Positions 7,688 through 15,762 of a DNA stretch of 42,855 nucleotides are shown here, piece by piece. The notes under the pieces were generated by a model that saw nothing but the letters and a program-made list of their open reading frames with translations, ran no database searches and was not told where the DNA came from. A program made the position numbers and the translations under genes. How positions within the stretch are numbered: the first letter of the stretch is position 1; each line of letters opens with the position of its first letter. Origin of the DNA: Clostridia bacterium (GTDB taxonomy: Bacteria > Bacillota > Peptococcia > DRI-13 > UBA5745); NCBI GenBank assembly GCA_018434325.1, contig JAHDPO010000026.1:1-42855 (forward strand). The letters run 5' to 3'.

Positions 7688-9310
7688 CTATTTTTCTGAT
7701 GAACCGGCAAGAATCTGATCTTGATATTCCATCAACAGCTGCCGGGAACGATAACTGCTTAAAGTCAAACTTCTCCAATCGCCTTCCTGGGCCTCATTAT
7801 AGTATATTCTGGTTTTCAAGATTTGCCTTACCTGCTCTCTGTAGATATCTACTCCGCTCTCATCGGTCAGCATTTTGATCAGATATGGCGTAGCCTCGGA
7901 GCCTAATTCATCCAATAAATAGACGTCCAGCTGCGCCAGTTTGCCCGAGCGGTACCCCTCCACATTGTAGCGGGCAATCAACCTGTCGGTATTGGCATAG
8001 CATAATACGAGGAACATGGCCATCGCTGCTGCCGCCCACCATTTGATCATGTTGAAGGAAGGCCGCCAAAGCCTGATGATCACAAAGAGGAAGACCAGCA
8101 GCAAAAACAGCATGAACCATGAGGTATATAGCCGTTTCGGCGTCAAGCCGTAGATATCGATATAAAGCAGCATTTTGCTTAAAGATATGGCAATCAGAGC
8201 AACGGAAAACAAGGAAAAAAGGCTGCCATAGATCCGGGAAATCAGCCGCCCGCCGCTTTCCTTCGTCAAAAACAGCAGCAGAGCAATAAAGGCCAGATTA
8301 ATGGTGCTGACGGTGCAGAGCTCAAAAAATCCCCGCCGAGCATATTCGGAATAAACCATGCCCTGAGGTAAAAAGCCGCTGAAGGCTGAGAGAAAATAAG
8401 CGGTTTGGGAAAAGAAAAACATCAGGTAAAGGATCAAAAGAGGCGTAATGCCGCCAATAACGAGGTAGAAGGGCAGAAACCGGGACTTTGCCGCCAGCGC
8501 CGCCGCTTTTTCCTCGCCCAGCCAGGCCTTGCCCGTATTTTTGCGGCAGCCGTAAATTAAGCTATAGAGATACATGCTTACGGGGAAGGAAATGAAAATC
8601 TGAAAGGCGGTTATTGCCGCGTCTTGCAAAAAATTTTCCATGATGTAATGCCAAAATTGTTCAAAGGCGGCGTCGGCGCTTTGCAAAAGCAAGCCTACAT
8701 AAATGCAGGCCGGCAGGGCCAGCAGCATTCCCGACAGCAGCATAATAAAGCTGCGGCCATTTTTGCGTTTTTTGACGCCGTCTAACAGTATGGCAAAAAG
8801 CTTGCCGAAATCCCCAAAAGGCAGCTGTACCAAAGCGCCTAAAAGATCCAAGGGCAAATAAGAACCCAGCTGTTTTTCTATGCGGTTTTCCCCCAACACC
8901 AGCACATAGTAAGCAGCCAGACCGATCAAAAATCCCAGAGCCATTCTTTGCAGCATCAGATTTTCATAAATCATAAAATAGCCGCCGGCAAGCAGGATCA
9001 GGGCCAGATATATTGCTGAGACCGGCTGTTTGCGTACTTTGCCGGGGCCAAACCAGGCAAGCACTGCGGCAATGAAGCAAAGGGTAAAAGCGGCAACGCC
9101 CAAGCCCATCTGATTGCCGTCTGTCCAAGGCGCAGCAATCCATTTGATAAATAAGAATCCTAATACAGGTATGGCAAGAGAAAAAAGAAAATCCTCCTTG
9201 CTATATTGTAAAGGTTCCTTAGCCGCCCTCTTTTTTGACAGATCAAAATCAAAATTATTTAATTGAATATTCTGATTTCCTAAAATCGAATCGTTGCTTT
9301 CCTTGTCCAT
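7688..9310 (-). CDS. DUF4173-family polytopic membrane protein
   Basis: The protein has 540 residues with about a dozen hydrophobic segments and a soluble C-terminal tail of roughly 110 residues. The motif GMVYSEYARRGFFELCTVSTIN is typical of the DUF4173/DUF4153 group. Function is unknown. The start at 9310 is preceded by AGAGG. It follows a small Xre-type repressor and a DUF2975 gene on the same strand, a combination that recurs in Bacillota. This suggests the three form a repressor-controlled membrane module. Confidence 0.82.
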   Translation of the reverse strand: MDKESNDSILGNQNIQLNNFDFDLSKKRAAKEPLQYSKEDFLFSLAIPVLGFLFIKWIAAPWTDGNQMGLGVAAFTLCFIAAVLAWFGPGKVRKQPVSAIYLALILLAGGYFMIYENLMLQRMALGFLIGLAAYYVLVLGENRIEKQLGSYLPLDLLGALVQLPFGDFGKLFAILLDGVKKRKNGRSFIMLLSGMLLALPACIYVGLLLQSADAAFEQFWHYIMENFLQDAAITAFQIFISFPVSMYLYSLIYGCRKNTGKAWLGEEKAAALAAKSRFLPFYLVIGGITPLLILYLMFFFSQTAYFLSAFSGFLPQGMVYSEYARRGFFELCTVSTINLAFIALLLFLTKESGGRLISRIYGSLFSLFSVALIAISLSKMLLYIDIYGLTPKRLYTSWFMLFLLLVFLFVIIRLWRPSFNMIKWWAAAAMAMFLVLCYANTDRLIARYNVEGYRSGKLAQLDVYLLDELGSEATPYLIKMLTDESGVDIYREQVRQILKTRIYYNEAQEGDWRSLTLSSYRSRQLLMEYQDQILAGSSEK

Positions 9311-9353
9311 AAGCTCATTCCTCTCATCTATTTTTGTTTTTGTTTTTTGTTAT

Positions 9354-9560
9354 TTACTCCTCTTTATACTCCAGGATATCGCCGGGCTGGCAGTCCAGCA
9401 CCCGGCATATCTCTTCCAGAGTAGAAAAGCGGATAGCCTTGGCTTTATTCGTCTTCAGTATCGATAAATTTGCCTGCGTAATGCCTACCCGGGCAGCCAA
9501 TTCTCCCGAGGACATTTTGCGTTTGGCCAGCATTATGTCAATATTTACGATGATTGGCAC
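9354..9560 (-). CDS. Small Xre/YozG-type helix-turn-helix repressor
   Basis: The protein has 68 residues and is almost entirely one HTH_3/HTH_26 domain: LAKRKMSSGELAARVGITQANLSILKTNKAKAIRFSTLEEICRVLDCQPGDILEY. The GTG at 9560 follows GGGAG at a suitable distance. It lies between DUF2975 and DUF4173 on the same strand. Proteins of this kind usually repress their own operon; the palindromes at 10107-10140 are the likely site. Confidence 0.93.
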   Translation of the reverse strand: MPIIVNIDIMLAKRKMSSGELAARVGITQANLSILKTNKAKAIRFSTLEEICRVLDCQPGDILEYKEE

Positions 9561-9603
9561 TTCTCCACTCCCGTTTCGCTGATTGGCTTACTGATTGCAA
9601 ATG

Positions 9604-10050
9604 CTAAACCGTCAGATCGTTTTCTTCTTTGATCTCAACAGCCTGCTGGAAAACGTTCTTCACCACCCGCAGAATTAGGCCCATAAAAGCCGCCAGTATG
9701 GCGACAATCAGCCCCAGCACGTAATAAAAGAAAAAACAGAGGAAAATCAGGGCTACGGCAAAACAGCACCAGGAGATGATCCGCAAAGCCCGGACATTAT
9801 CCGGAATGAACACGTAATCGCCGGAAATATTTTTGAGCATCCGGCCCAGATAGAACAAGGCAATGAAGGCCGGCAAGGTGCAGGCCCACAAACTGATCAA
9901 GGATGGCAGCATAATAGAGGCGCTTTTGCCGGAATAGCCCACATACCACTTGAGTAAAGCCGGTAAAGCCAAGGAACCTGCGACGAGCAAAGCCAAAAAG
10001 ATCAGGATCATGATCCTGGATAACGCCAGGGAGCGGGATTTCGTCCACAT
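9604..10050 (-). CDS. DUF2975-family membrane protein
   Basis: The protein has 148 residues with four hydrophobic segments, the standard DUF2975 layout, and the typical stretch KNISGDYVFIPDNVRALRIISW between segments two and three. The ATG at 10050 has AAAGGA ten bases upstream; the longer frame starts at a TTG further up. It is the first gene of the unit DUF2975-repressor-DUF4173, directly downstream of a good promoter. Confidence 0.88.
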   Translation of the reverse strand: MWTKSRSLALSRIMILIFLALLVAGSLALPALLKWYVGYSGKSASIMLPSLISLWACTLPAFIALFYLGRMLKNISGDYVFIPDNVRALRIISWCCFAVALIFLCFFFYYVLGLIVAILAAFMGLILRVVKNVFQQAVEIKEENDLTV

Positions 10051-10087
10051 GAAAGAATAATCCTTTCCAATTATTTGCCTCAAGGAG

Positions 10088-10140
10088 AGTATAGCACTTC
10101 AAATATTATATTGCAATATATTTTTATCGATTATCGATAA
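10088..10140 (-). promoter_or_regulatory. Promoter with two overlapping/adjacent palindromes, DUF2975 operon
   Basis: On the minus strand TTGCAA (10116-10111), 17 bases, TATACT (10093-10088). The perfect 14-bp palindrome TATATTGCAATATA (10107-10120) covers the -35. A second near-perfect palindrome, TTATCGAT-T-ATCGATAA (10124-10140), lies just upstream. The arrangement fits an operator for the small Xre repressor in this operon. Confidence 0.65.
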
Positions 10141-10144
10141 ATTT

Positions 10145-10861
10145 TTATCTATTACCGTGATGGCGACGGCGGCTGATCCTCTGATAAATCAGGAGCCCGG
10201 CGCCGCTGATAGCCCCGGTTACGCCAAAGACCAGCAAAGCCATGGGGATATTCTCTGTGCCTAAAGCCGCTCCCCCCGCTGTAGAAGTGATCACCGAGGG
10301 AATACGGGCAATGGAGGTGAGGATCAGAAAATCCGCCAGCTTGATCGGCGTCAGCCCCACAAAATAAGTTAGCACATCTTTAGGAGTACCGGGAATAAAG
10401 AATAAAAGAAAAAGCAGGTTGTTCAGCCGCTTTTCGTTTTTGATAAAACTTAATGAGTTTATTCTTTCCCGGCTGACAAAAGCCTCCGCCATTTTTATGC
10501 CGAACCTTCTTGTAAAGGCAAAAACCACTACCGAGCCCAAAGCCACGCCCACAAGGCAGAGGATCATCCCTTCCACAGCGCCAAAGGCGTAGCCGGCGGC
10601 AATTTCCATCAGCTCTCCGGGTATAATGGCGATGACTACCTGGAAGAACATGATAGCGATCATGATCAGGCGGCCCAGCCAGCCCTTTTGCCCTACCCAG
10701 GCTTGAAAGCGCTCCGGCTCCCCGATAAACTGCAGCAGCTGGCGGCCGATGGTCATGGTAATCAGCAAAAAAAAGGCCAGCAAAGCCAGCAGCGACAGGA
10801 TGCTGACCAGCCGGCGGCGGTATAGATAAGCCTTATCCTCATGCTTTAGGGGACCATTCAT
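10145..10861 (-). CDS. TVP38/TMEM64-family (SNARE-associated, DedA-like) membrane protein
   Basis: The protein has 238 residues with several membrane segments. It carries the family's re-entrant-loop motifs: PGELMEIAAGYAFGAVEGM and, later, LLFLLFFIPGTPKDVLTYFVGL. Family members are membrane proteins with roles proposed in lipid or undecaprenyl-phosphate transport. The ATG at 10861 overlaps the stop of the preceding arsC-like gene (ATGA), so the pair is translationally coupled. Confidence 0.9.
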   Translation of the reverse strand: MNGPLKHEDKAYLYRRRLVSILSLLALLAFFLLITMTIGRQLLQFIGEPERFQAWVGQKGWLGRLIMIAIMFFQVVIAIIPGELMEIAAGYAFGAVEGMILCLVGVALGSVVVFAFTRRFGIKMAEAFVSRERINSLSFIKNEKRLNNLLFLLFFIPGTPKDVLTYFVGLTPIKLADFLILTSIARIPSVITSTAGGAALGTENIPMALLVFGVTGAISGAGLLIYQRISRRRHHGNR

Positions 10862-11211
10862 CTCAACAGCTCTTCTTCCCATTCTTCCTGGCGAAATCCC
10901 ACTAAAGTCCTGGAATCCGTTACCGCTAAAGGCCTTTTTACCAGCATGCCGTCGCTGGCCAAAAGCTTCAGCTGCTCATCCTCGCTCATAGCCGGCAGCT
11001 TATCCTTCAGCGCCATTTCTTTATACAGCTGGCCGCTGGTATTAAAAAACTTCTTTAAAGGCAAACCGCTTTTCTTATACATTTCCTGTAATTCCTCTAA
11101 GGACGGCCGCTGCTCCTTGATATCTCTGCTATCGTAAGAGATTTTATTTTCATCCAGCCATTTTCTGGCCTTTTGGCAGGTACCGCATTTAGGATAACAA
11201 ATAAACAGCAT
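10858..11211 (-). CDS. ArsC/Spx/MgsR-family thioredoxin-fold protein
   Basis: The protein has 117 residues with the redox motif YPKCGTCQKA near the N-terminus and the family's C-terminal VKRPLAVTDSRTLVGFRQEEW. The CxxC fits the Spx/YffB-like branch more than true arsenate reductase, and no ars genes are near. I start at the second ATG (11211), nine bases from AGAGG; the first ATG at 11217 is too close to it. The stop overlaps the start of the TVP38 gene. Confidence 0.88.
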   Translation of the reverse strand: MLFICYPKCGTCQKARKWLDENKISYDSRDIKEQRPSLEELQEMYKKSGLPLKKFFNTSGQLYKEMALKDKLPAMSEDEQLKLLASDGMLVKRPLAVTDSRTLVGFRQEEWEEELLR

Positions 11212-11293
11212 GAACATCTTCCTCTCTAATATTTGCGTACTGGTTTAGATTATACAACTACATTTGCTCCTTGGCAATCGACCGGCTCAACGG

Positions 11294-11330
11294 AAAAAAC
11301 CGGACTCTCCCATTCAGGGGAAAAGTCCGG
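11294..11330 (-). terminator. Terminator of the molybdenum-hydroxylase/TRAP operon
   Basis: CCGGACT (11300-11306) pairs with AGTCCGG (11324-11330). On the minus strand the stem is followed by TTTTTT. It lies 33 bases past the stop of the TRAP permease. Confidence 0.8.
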
Positions 11331-11362
11331 TTTTGATTCTTAAAAATAATCCAAAAAACCCT

Positions 11363-13264
11363 TTATTGGCTGACTTGCTTGCTCATATGCTTATTATCTT
11401 TCTTCAGCCAAACATAGAGCGCGACCATCATGATGATGCCCACTATGCTGAGCAGCAGGTGGGGAATCAGGGCCATTATACCGCCGGCAAAGAATATCAA
11501 GCGCTGGACAATTCCGATATGGCGGTCCACATAGCCTTCCAAAGCAATGCCTATGCCGAAGATTCCTACAAAGGCCGTGATGAAAGCCAGGAAGATCGAT
11601 AAAGGGCTGCCTTGCCACAGCAGGACGGGATCATAGACAAAGATATACGGGATGATATATGCCAATATCCCATAATAGAAAGCCGTCCAGCCCGCTTTAT
11701 TGGGGTCAGTGCCGGCCAGCCCGGCGGCAGCATAAGCCGTTAAGGCTACCGGCGGTGTGATGCAGCTGATGACGCTGAAATAAAAGATAAAGAAATGGGC
11801 GGAAATCGGGGCAATGCCCAGCTTGATCAAGGGCGGCGCCAGCAAAGAGGCCGAAAGGATATACACGGCAGTGGCAGGCATACCCATGCCCAAAACCAGG
11901 CTGGCCAGCATGGCCATGATCAGACCCAGCATCTTTGAACCGCCGGATAAGGCAATGACAGAGCTGGAAAATTTCACGCCCAGGCCGGTGAGAGCCAGGG
12001 TGCCTACAATCAGCCCGGCAGCGGCGCAGGCCACGGCGATGGGAATGGATTCCTTGGCGCCGTCCAGCAGGGTCTTGATTACCTTATCCTTGTTTAAGCG
12101 GGTATCCTTTTTGAACGTGGATACGATAACCAATAAAACGATGGACCAAAATACAGCCTTTGACGCCGACCATTTCATCATCAGAAAAGCTACCAGACCC
12201 ACGATGGGGATCAGCAAATGCCAGCCGGCAGCCATCACCTTGCCTAAAACCGGCAGAGAAGCCTTATCCTCCCCCACCAGTCCCTGCTTCACCGCTTCCA
12301 GATCCACAATGACAAAGATGGAGAGATAAAACAGCACTGAGGGAATAATGGCCGCCAAAACTACCTGGCCGTAGCTCATGGACAGATACTCCGCCATGAT
12401 AAAAGCGGCGGCTCCCATTACCGGGGGCATCAAGATGCCGCCGGCAGAAGCGATGGCGCAAATAGCCGAAGCCAGGTTGGGGGAAAAGCCGCCCCGTTTC
12501 ATCAGAGGGATGGTGAAGGTGCCTGTCGTCACTACATTGGCAATGGGGGAGCCGGAGATCATGCCCATTAACGCACTGGCCATAACCCCGGTTTTAGCAG
12601 TGCCGCCCCTGTATTTACCGGCCAGGGAATAGGTAGCATCAATGAAAAACTGACCGCCGCCGGTGGCATTCAATACGCTGCCAAAGACGACGAATAAGAC
12701 GATCAGCGAAGCCGAAACCCCTAGAGGAACGCCGAAAATCCCCTCGGCAGTGGAAGAAAAGAAAGAAATGATCCGGGTGACGCTATAGCCTCGATGAGCC
12801 AGGCCGCCGGGCAGAAATTTACCGAAATAACAATACAGCACCATTAGCGCTGCAATGCCTGCCAACGCATTGCCGGCAGTACGTCTGGCCCCTTCCAAAA
12901 CGGCCAAAATCAGCACAGCACCAAAAAACAGATCCAGCATGCCGGGATCGCCTACCCGCATGGTTTGCCGGGGCCAGGTGAAAAAGAGATACAGGCAGGC
13001 CGCCAGCACCAAACTGCCCAGCAGGATATCGTACCAGGGTATTTTCTTATATTCTTTATGGGCTGCCCCATACAAAAATATGGCCGGCACCAGCATAAAC
13101 AGAAGATGCAAAGAACGTTGGGACATGGTGGACAACAAACCGAAGCCGCCGGTATAAATATGGAAGACGGAACCGGCAATCATCAGCAGGCTGACAGCCT
13201 TGCCAATCATTCCTGCCGGCATTCTCCGGTTGGTCGCCGGTTTAACAGGCTCATTTTTCATCAT
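11363..13264 (-). CDS. TRAP transporter fused permease (DctQ-DctM type, TAXI partner)
   Basis: The protein has 633 residues with many membrane segments. It is a fusion of the small and large TRAP permease subunits, as in the TAXI group. Signature stretches include GGQFFIDATYSLAGKYRGG, SGSPIANVVTTGTFTIPLM and GMGMPATAVYILSASLLAPP. It imports an organic acid or similar solute using an ion gradient, together with the binding protein encoded 11 bases upstream. Its position after the hydroxylase genes suggests that the transported solute feeds that enzyme. Confidence 0.95.
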   Translation of the reverse strand: MMKNEPVKPATNRRMPAGMIGKAVSLLMIAGSVFHIYTGGFGLLSTMSQRSLHLLFMLVPAIFLYGAAHKEYKKIPWYDILLGSLVLAACLYLFFTWPRQTMRVGDPGMLDLFFGAVLILAVLEGARRTAGNALAGIAALMVLYCYFGKFLPGGLAHRGYSVTRIISFFSSTAEGIFGVPLGVSASLIVLFVVFGSVLNATGGGQFFIDATYSLAGKYRGGTAKTGVMASALMGMISGSPIANVVTTGTFTIPLMKRGGFSPNLASAICAIASAGGILMPPVMGAAAFIMAEYLSMSYGQVVLAAIIPSVLFYLSIFVIVDLEAVKQGLVGEDKASLPVLGKVMAAGWHLLIPIVGLVAFLMMKWSASKAVFWSIVLLVIVSTFKKDTRLNKDKVIKTLLDGAKESIPIAVACAAAGLIVGTLALTGLGVKFSSSVIALSGGSKMLGLIMAMLASLVLGMGMPATAVYILSASLLAPPLIKLGIAPISAHFFIFYFSVISCITPPVALTAYAAAGLAGTDPNKAGWTAFYYGILAYIIPYIFVYDPVLLWQGSPLSIFLAFITAFVGIFGIGIALEGYVDRHIGIVQRLIFFAGGIMALIPHLLLSIVGIIMMVALYVWLKKDNKHMSKQVSQ

Positions 13265-13275
13265 AGACTCTCTCC

Positions 13276-14328
13276 CTATTTAGCGCCGGCTGCTCCCGCT
13301 TCTTTGAAATAGCGCATGGCCCCGGGATGCATGGGGATCATTTCATTGACCGCCGTATCAAGCTTTATGGAGGCAGCCGAAGGATGAACTACATAAATAT
13401 CTTCAAGATTTTCAAAAACGGCCTTTGTCATTTGGTAAACCAACTCTTCATCTACATTGGCGTTGATCACGACTACGTTACTGCTGCCAATAGTCTTGAT
13501 ATCATGGTCTGTACCGTAGACGTCCTTCGGGATATCCACCGGATTATAATAAGGATATTTAGCCAGGAAAGGAGCTCTCTCGGCTTCATCCAGTTCAAGG
13601 AGCCGGAAAGCCACATTGGAGCCTTGAATATTTTTAATGGCAGGAGCCGGATGAGGAGCCTGGATGAAAGCGGCGTCAACATGGCCGTCGATCAGGGCCT
13701 GAACGCCTTCATCATAGGACATGTAATTGGCTTTGATATCTTCCATTGTAAAGTCGTAAATGGCAAAGAGATCGGGTAAAAGGCTCAAGCCGCCGCCGCC
13801 CTGGGGTCCCACGGCCACCTTCTTGCCTTTTAAATCGGCATAGGTCTTAATGGCTGAATCACCCTTCACTACCATATGGATGGTACCGGGGGCCACTCCG
13901 CCAAACATCATGCGCAAATCAGCATATTGGTTGCCTTGGAATATCCCGCTGCCTTCATAAGCGGCATAAGCCAGGTTGGCGTTAGTAATTCCGATATCGG
14001 AATCCCCCGCGCCTACCAGCTTGGGATTTTCCGTAGCGCCGCCGGTAACTTCGACTTTCGGTTCAATATTGCTGATGCACTTCTGGAAAACGTCGGCCAT
14101 GCCTACGCCGATGGGATAATAGGAGCCTCCCATGCTGGCGGTGGCAATGGAGATAAATTGCATTTTGGCAGATTCTTTCGGCTGTTCAGCCGCAGTCTCT
14201 GCCGGAGCAGCGGATGCAGGAGTAGTGGATGCAGGCGCTGAGGAGCCGGAGGTATTACCGCAAGCGGCCATCAGAGTCAATAAAGCAACAAGCAACATGA
14301 CAAGACCTAATTTCATCCCTTTTTTCAT
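13276..14328 (-). CDS. TAXI-family TRAP solute-binding lipoprotein
   Basis: The protein has 350 residues with a lipoprotein signal (LLTLMAAC, cleavage before Cys) and a Ser/Ala/Pro-rich linker. The TAXI domain shows ISIATASMGGSYYPIG, GATENPKLVGAGDSDIGI and KGKKVAVGPQGGG. It captures the substrate outside the membrane for the fused permease. I start at the ATG at 14328 with GGAGG upstream; 65 further codons of open frame overlap the [2Fe-2S] gene and look non-coding. The ligand cannot be read from the sequence; known TAXI proteins bind compounds such as glutamate or other carboxylates. Confidence 0.95.
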   Translation of the reverse strand: MKKGMKLGLVMLLVALLTLMAACGNTSGSSAPASTTPASAAPAETAAEQPKESAKMQFISIATASMGGSYYPIGVGMADVFQKCISNIEPKVEVTGGATENPKLVGAGDSDIGITNANLAYAAYEGSGIFQGNQYADLRMMFGGVAPGTIHMVVKGDSAIKTYADLKGKKVAVGPQGGGGLSLLPDLFAIYDFTMEDIKANYMSYDEGVQALIDGHVDAAFIQAPHPAPAIKNIQGSNVAFRLLELDEAERAPFLAKYPYYNPVDIPKDVYGTDHDIKTIGSSNVVVINANVDEELVYQMTKAVFENLEDIYVVHPSAASIKLDTAVNEMIPMHPGAMRYFKEAGAAGAK

Positions 14329-14342
14329 AAATACTTCCTCCC

Positions 14343-14837
14343 TTAATCTTTTTGATTTCTTATCTCCGCAGTATAAAGAACAGCTTCTATAATTTTTTGG
14401 TAACCGGTACAGCGGCAGAGATTGCCGGCCACGGCCCTTTTTATTTCTTCCGCAGTGGGCTGAGGGTTTTCCGCCAAAAGGCCGGCGGCGGTCATGATCA
14501 TTCCCGGGGTGCAAAAGCCGCATTGAACAGCACCCTTAGCCAGAAAAGCCTCCTGCAGATCCGACATTTTTCCTTCGGCTGCCAGGCCTTCCAGAGTCAC
14601 AATGGAGCTGCCGTCAGCCTCCACCGCCATAATAATACAAGAAACAACGGCTTTACCATCCAGCAATACCGTACAGGCCCCACAATCACCGACACCGCAT
14701 CCCTCCTTAACACTTTTCAGATTCAACCAATCCCGCAAGTAGTCCGCCAGCCGCAAATCCACCGGTACGGTATCTTCGCGGGCTACATTATTTACCAGAA
14801 GCTTGATTTTTCTGCTGTTTGCTTCTTTATGCTCCAT
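14343..14837 (-). CDS. [2Fe-2S] subunit of a molybdenum hydroxylase (XdhC/CoxS type)
   Basis: The protein has 164 residues. A ferredoxin-like cluster site (EGCGVGDCGACTVLLDGK) is followed by the second four-helix cluster site (QCGFCTPGMIM and NLCRCTGYQKI). All eight expected cysteines are present. It passes electrons from the molybdenum centre to the FAD subunit. The ATG at 14837 is behind AAGGAG; a GTG at 14861 is possible. It is flanked by the FAD subunit gene and the TAXI gene in one operon. Confidence 0.95.
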   Translation of the reverse strand: MEHKEANSRKIKLLVNNVAREDTVPVDLRLADYLRDWLNLKSVKEGCGVGDCGACTVLLDGKAVVSCIIMAVEADGSSIVTLEGLAAEGKMSDLQEAFLAKGAVQCGFCTPGMIMTAAGLLAENPQPTAEEIKRAVAGNLCRCTGYQKIIEAVLYTAEIRNQKD

Positions 14838-14871
14838 CAAATCCCCACTCCTTTTTGTCACCTTATACCGA

Positions 14872-15762
14872 TTAACTGAGACGGCTCAAAGCTTTTAGCA
14901 AAACCCGCTCCGTTAGAACCGGTATCGTTGCCAAACGGTATTCCCGGGAAGCCCGGCGGGAGCTTCTGGGGCTGCTCTCCTGGGCTGCCAGTACACCGGC
15001 TTGTGCAAAATGCTCTGCCGTCGCCTCTTTACCCAATAAGAATGCTTCTGCCTGCTTCATCCGCAGAGGTCTCTCTCCGGCGCCGCCTAAGGCGATCCTC
15101 ACCTGGCTGATCCGGCCATCTTCGAGCTCCAAGCTGGCGGCAGCGTTAATAATTGCTATATCCATTGCCTGCCTGGGCCCCAGCTTCATAAAAGCCGTTC
15201 CCCGTCCGGGCGCAAGGGGTAAAGTGATTTGGCGAATAATTTCGTCTGCCGCTAAAAAGGTTTTCCCGGCTTTTTGCCATAGGTCTTCAACAGGTATATG
15301 GCGGCTCCCCGACGGCGACCAAAGTTCTAGAAAAGCATCCAAAACCAGTAAGGGCGCAGCCGTATCGGCCGTAGGTGAAGCATTAGCCAGATTGCCCCCC
15401 AAGGTAGCCCGGTTTCTTACCTGCCGGGAACCCAGCTGGCAGGCAGCCTCCGGCAGCGCCGCCGCTTTTTCCTGCAATAGAGGATTGATTTCCAGCTGGT
15501 GGATGGAAGTTAAGGATCCGATGCAAATCTCGCCTTTCTTACCTTCCTCAGCAGCGGTCTCGGCTATGCCCTGCAATTCTGTCAAACCTTTTAAGTCCAC
15601 CAGATGAGCGCAGCTTTTCTTTCCTGTCCGCAAATCCACAGCTAAATCGGTGCCGCCGGCAAGAAACATAACCCCTGCTTCCGCTTTACATAATATTGCT
15701 GCCAGCTCCTCCCAAGAACCGGGCCGGCAATATTCATAGCCTTTGCCTCTTTGTTCAATCAC
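14872..15762 (-). CDS. FAD-binding subunit of the molybdenum hydroxylase (XdhB/CoxM type)
   Basis: The protein has 296 residues. It shows the CoxM/XdhB signatures: the FAD-binding AGGTDLAVDLRTGKK, and GSRQVRNRATLGGNLANASPTADTAAPLL. The C-terminal CO dehydrogenase flavoprotein domain follows. It starts with GTG at 15762, inside the last codons of the large subunit (8-base overlap), so translation is coupled. Confidence 0.95.
   Translation of the reverse strand: MIEQRGKGYEYCRPGSWEELAAILCKAEAGVMFLAGGTDLAVDLRTGKKSCAHLVDLKGLTELQGIAETAAEEGKKGEICIGSLTSIHQLEINPLLQEKAAALPEAACQLGSRQVRNRATLGGNLANASPTADTAAPLLVLDAFLELWSPSGSRHIPVEDLWQKAGKTFLAADEIIRQITLPLAPGRGTAFMKLGPRQAMDIAIINAAASLELEDGRISQVRIALGGAGERPLRMKQAEAFLLGKEATAEHFAQAGVLAAQESSPRSSRRASREYRLATIPVLTERVLLKALSRLS

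Noticed and set aside
7557-7778. Open frame of 73 codons on the minus strand
   Set aside because: It overlaps the end of the DUF4173 gene and the promoter region of the regulator and has no ribosome site or motif.
10858-11211. Arsenate resistance role for the ArsC-like protein
   Set aside because: No ars operon genes are present, and the CxxC motif fits the Spx/MgsR-like branch at least as well.
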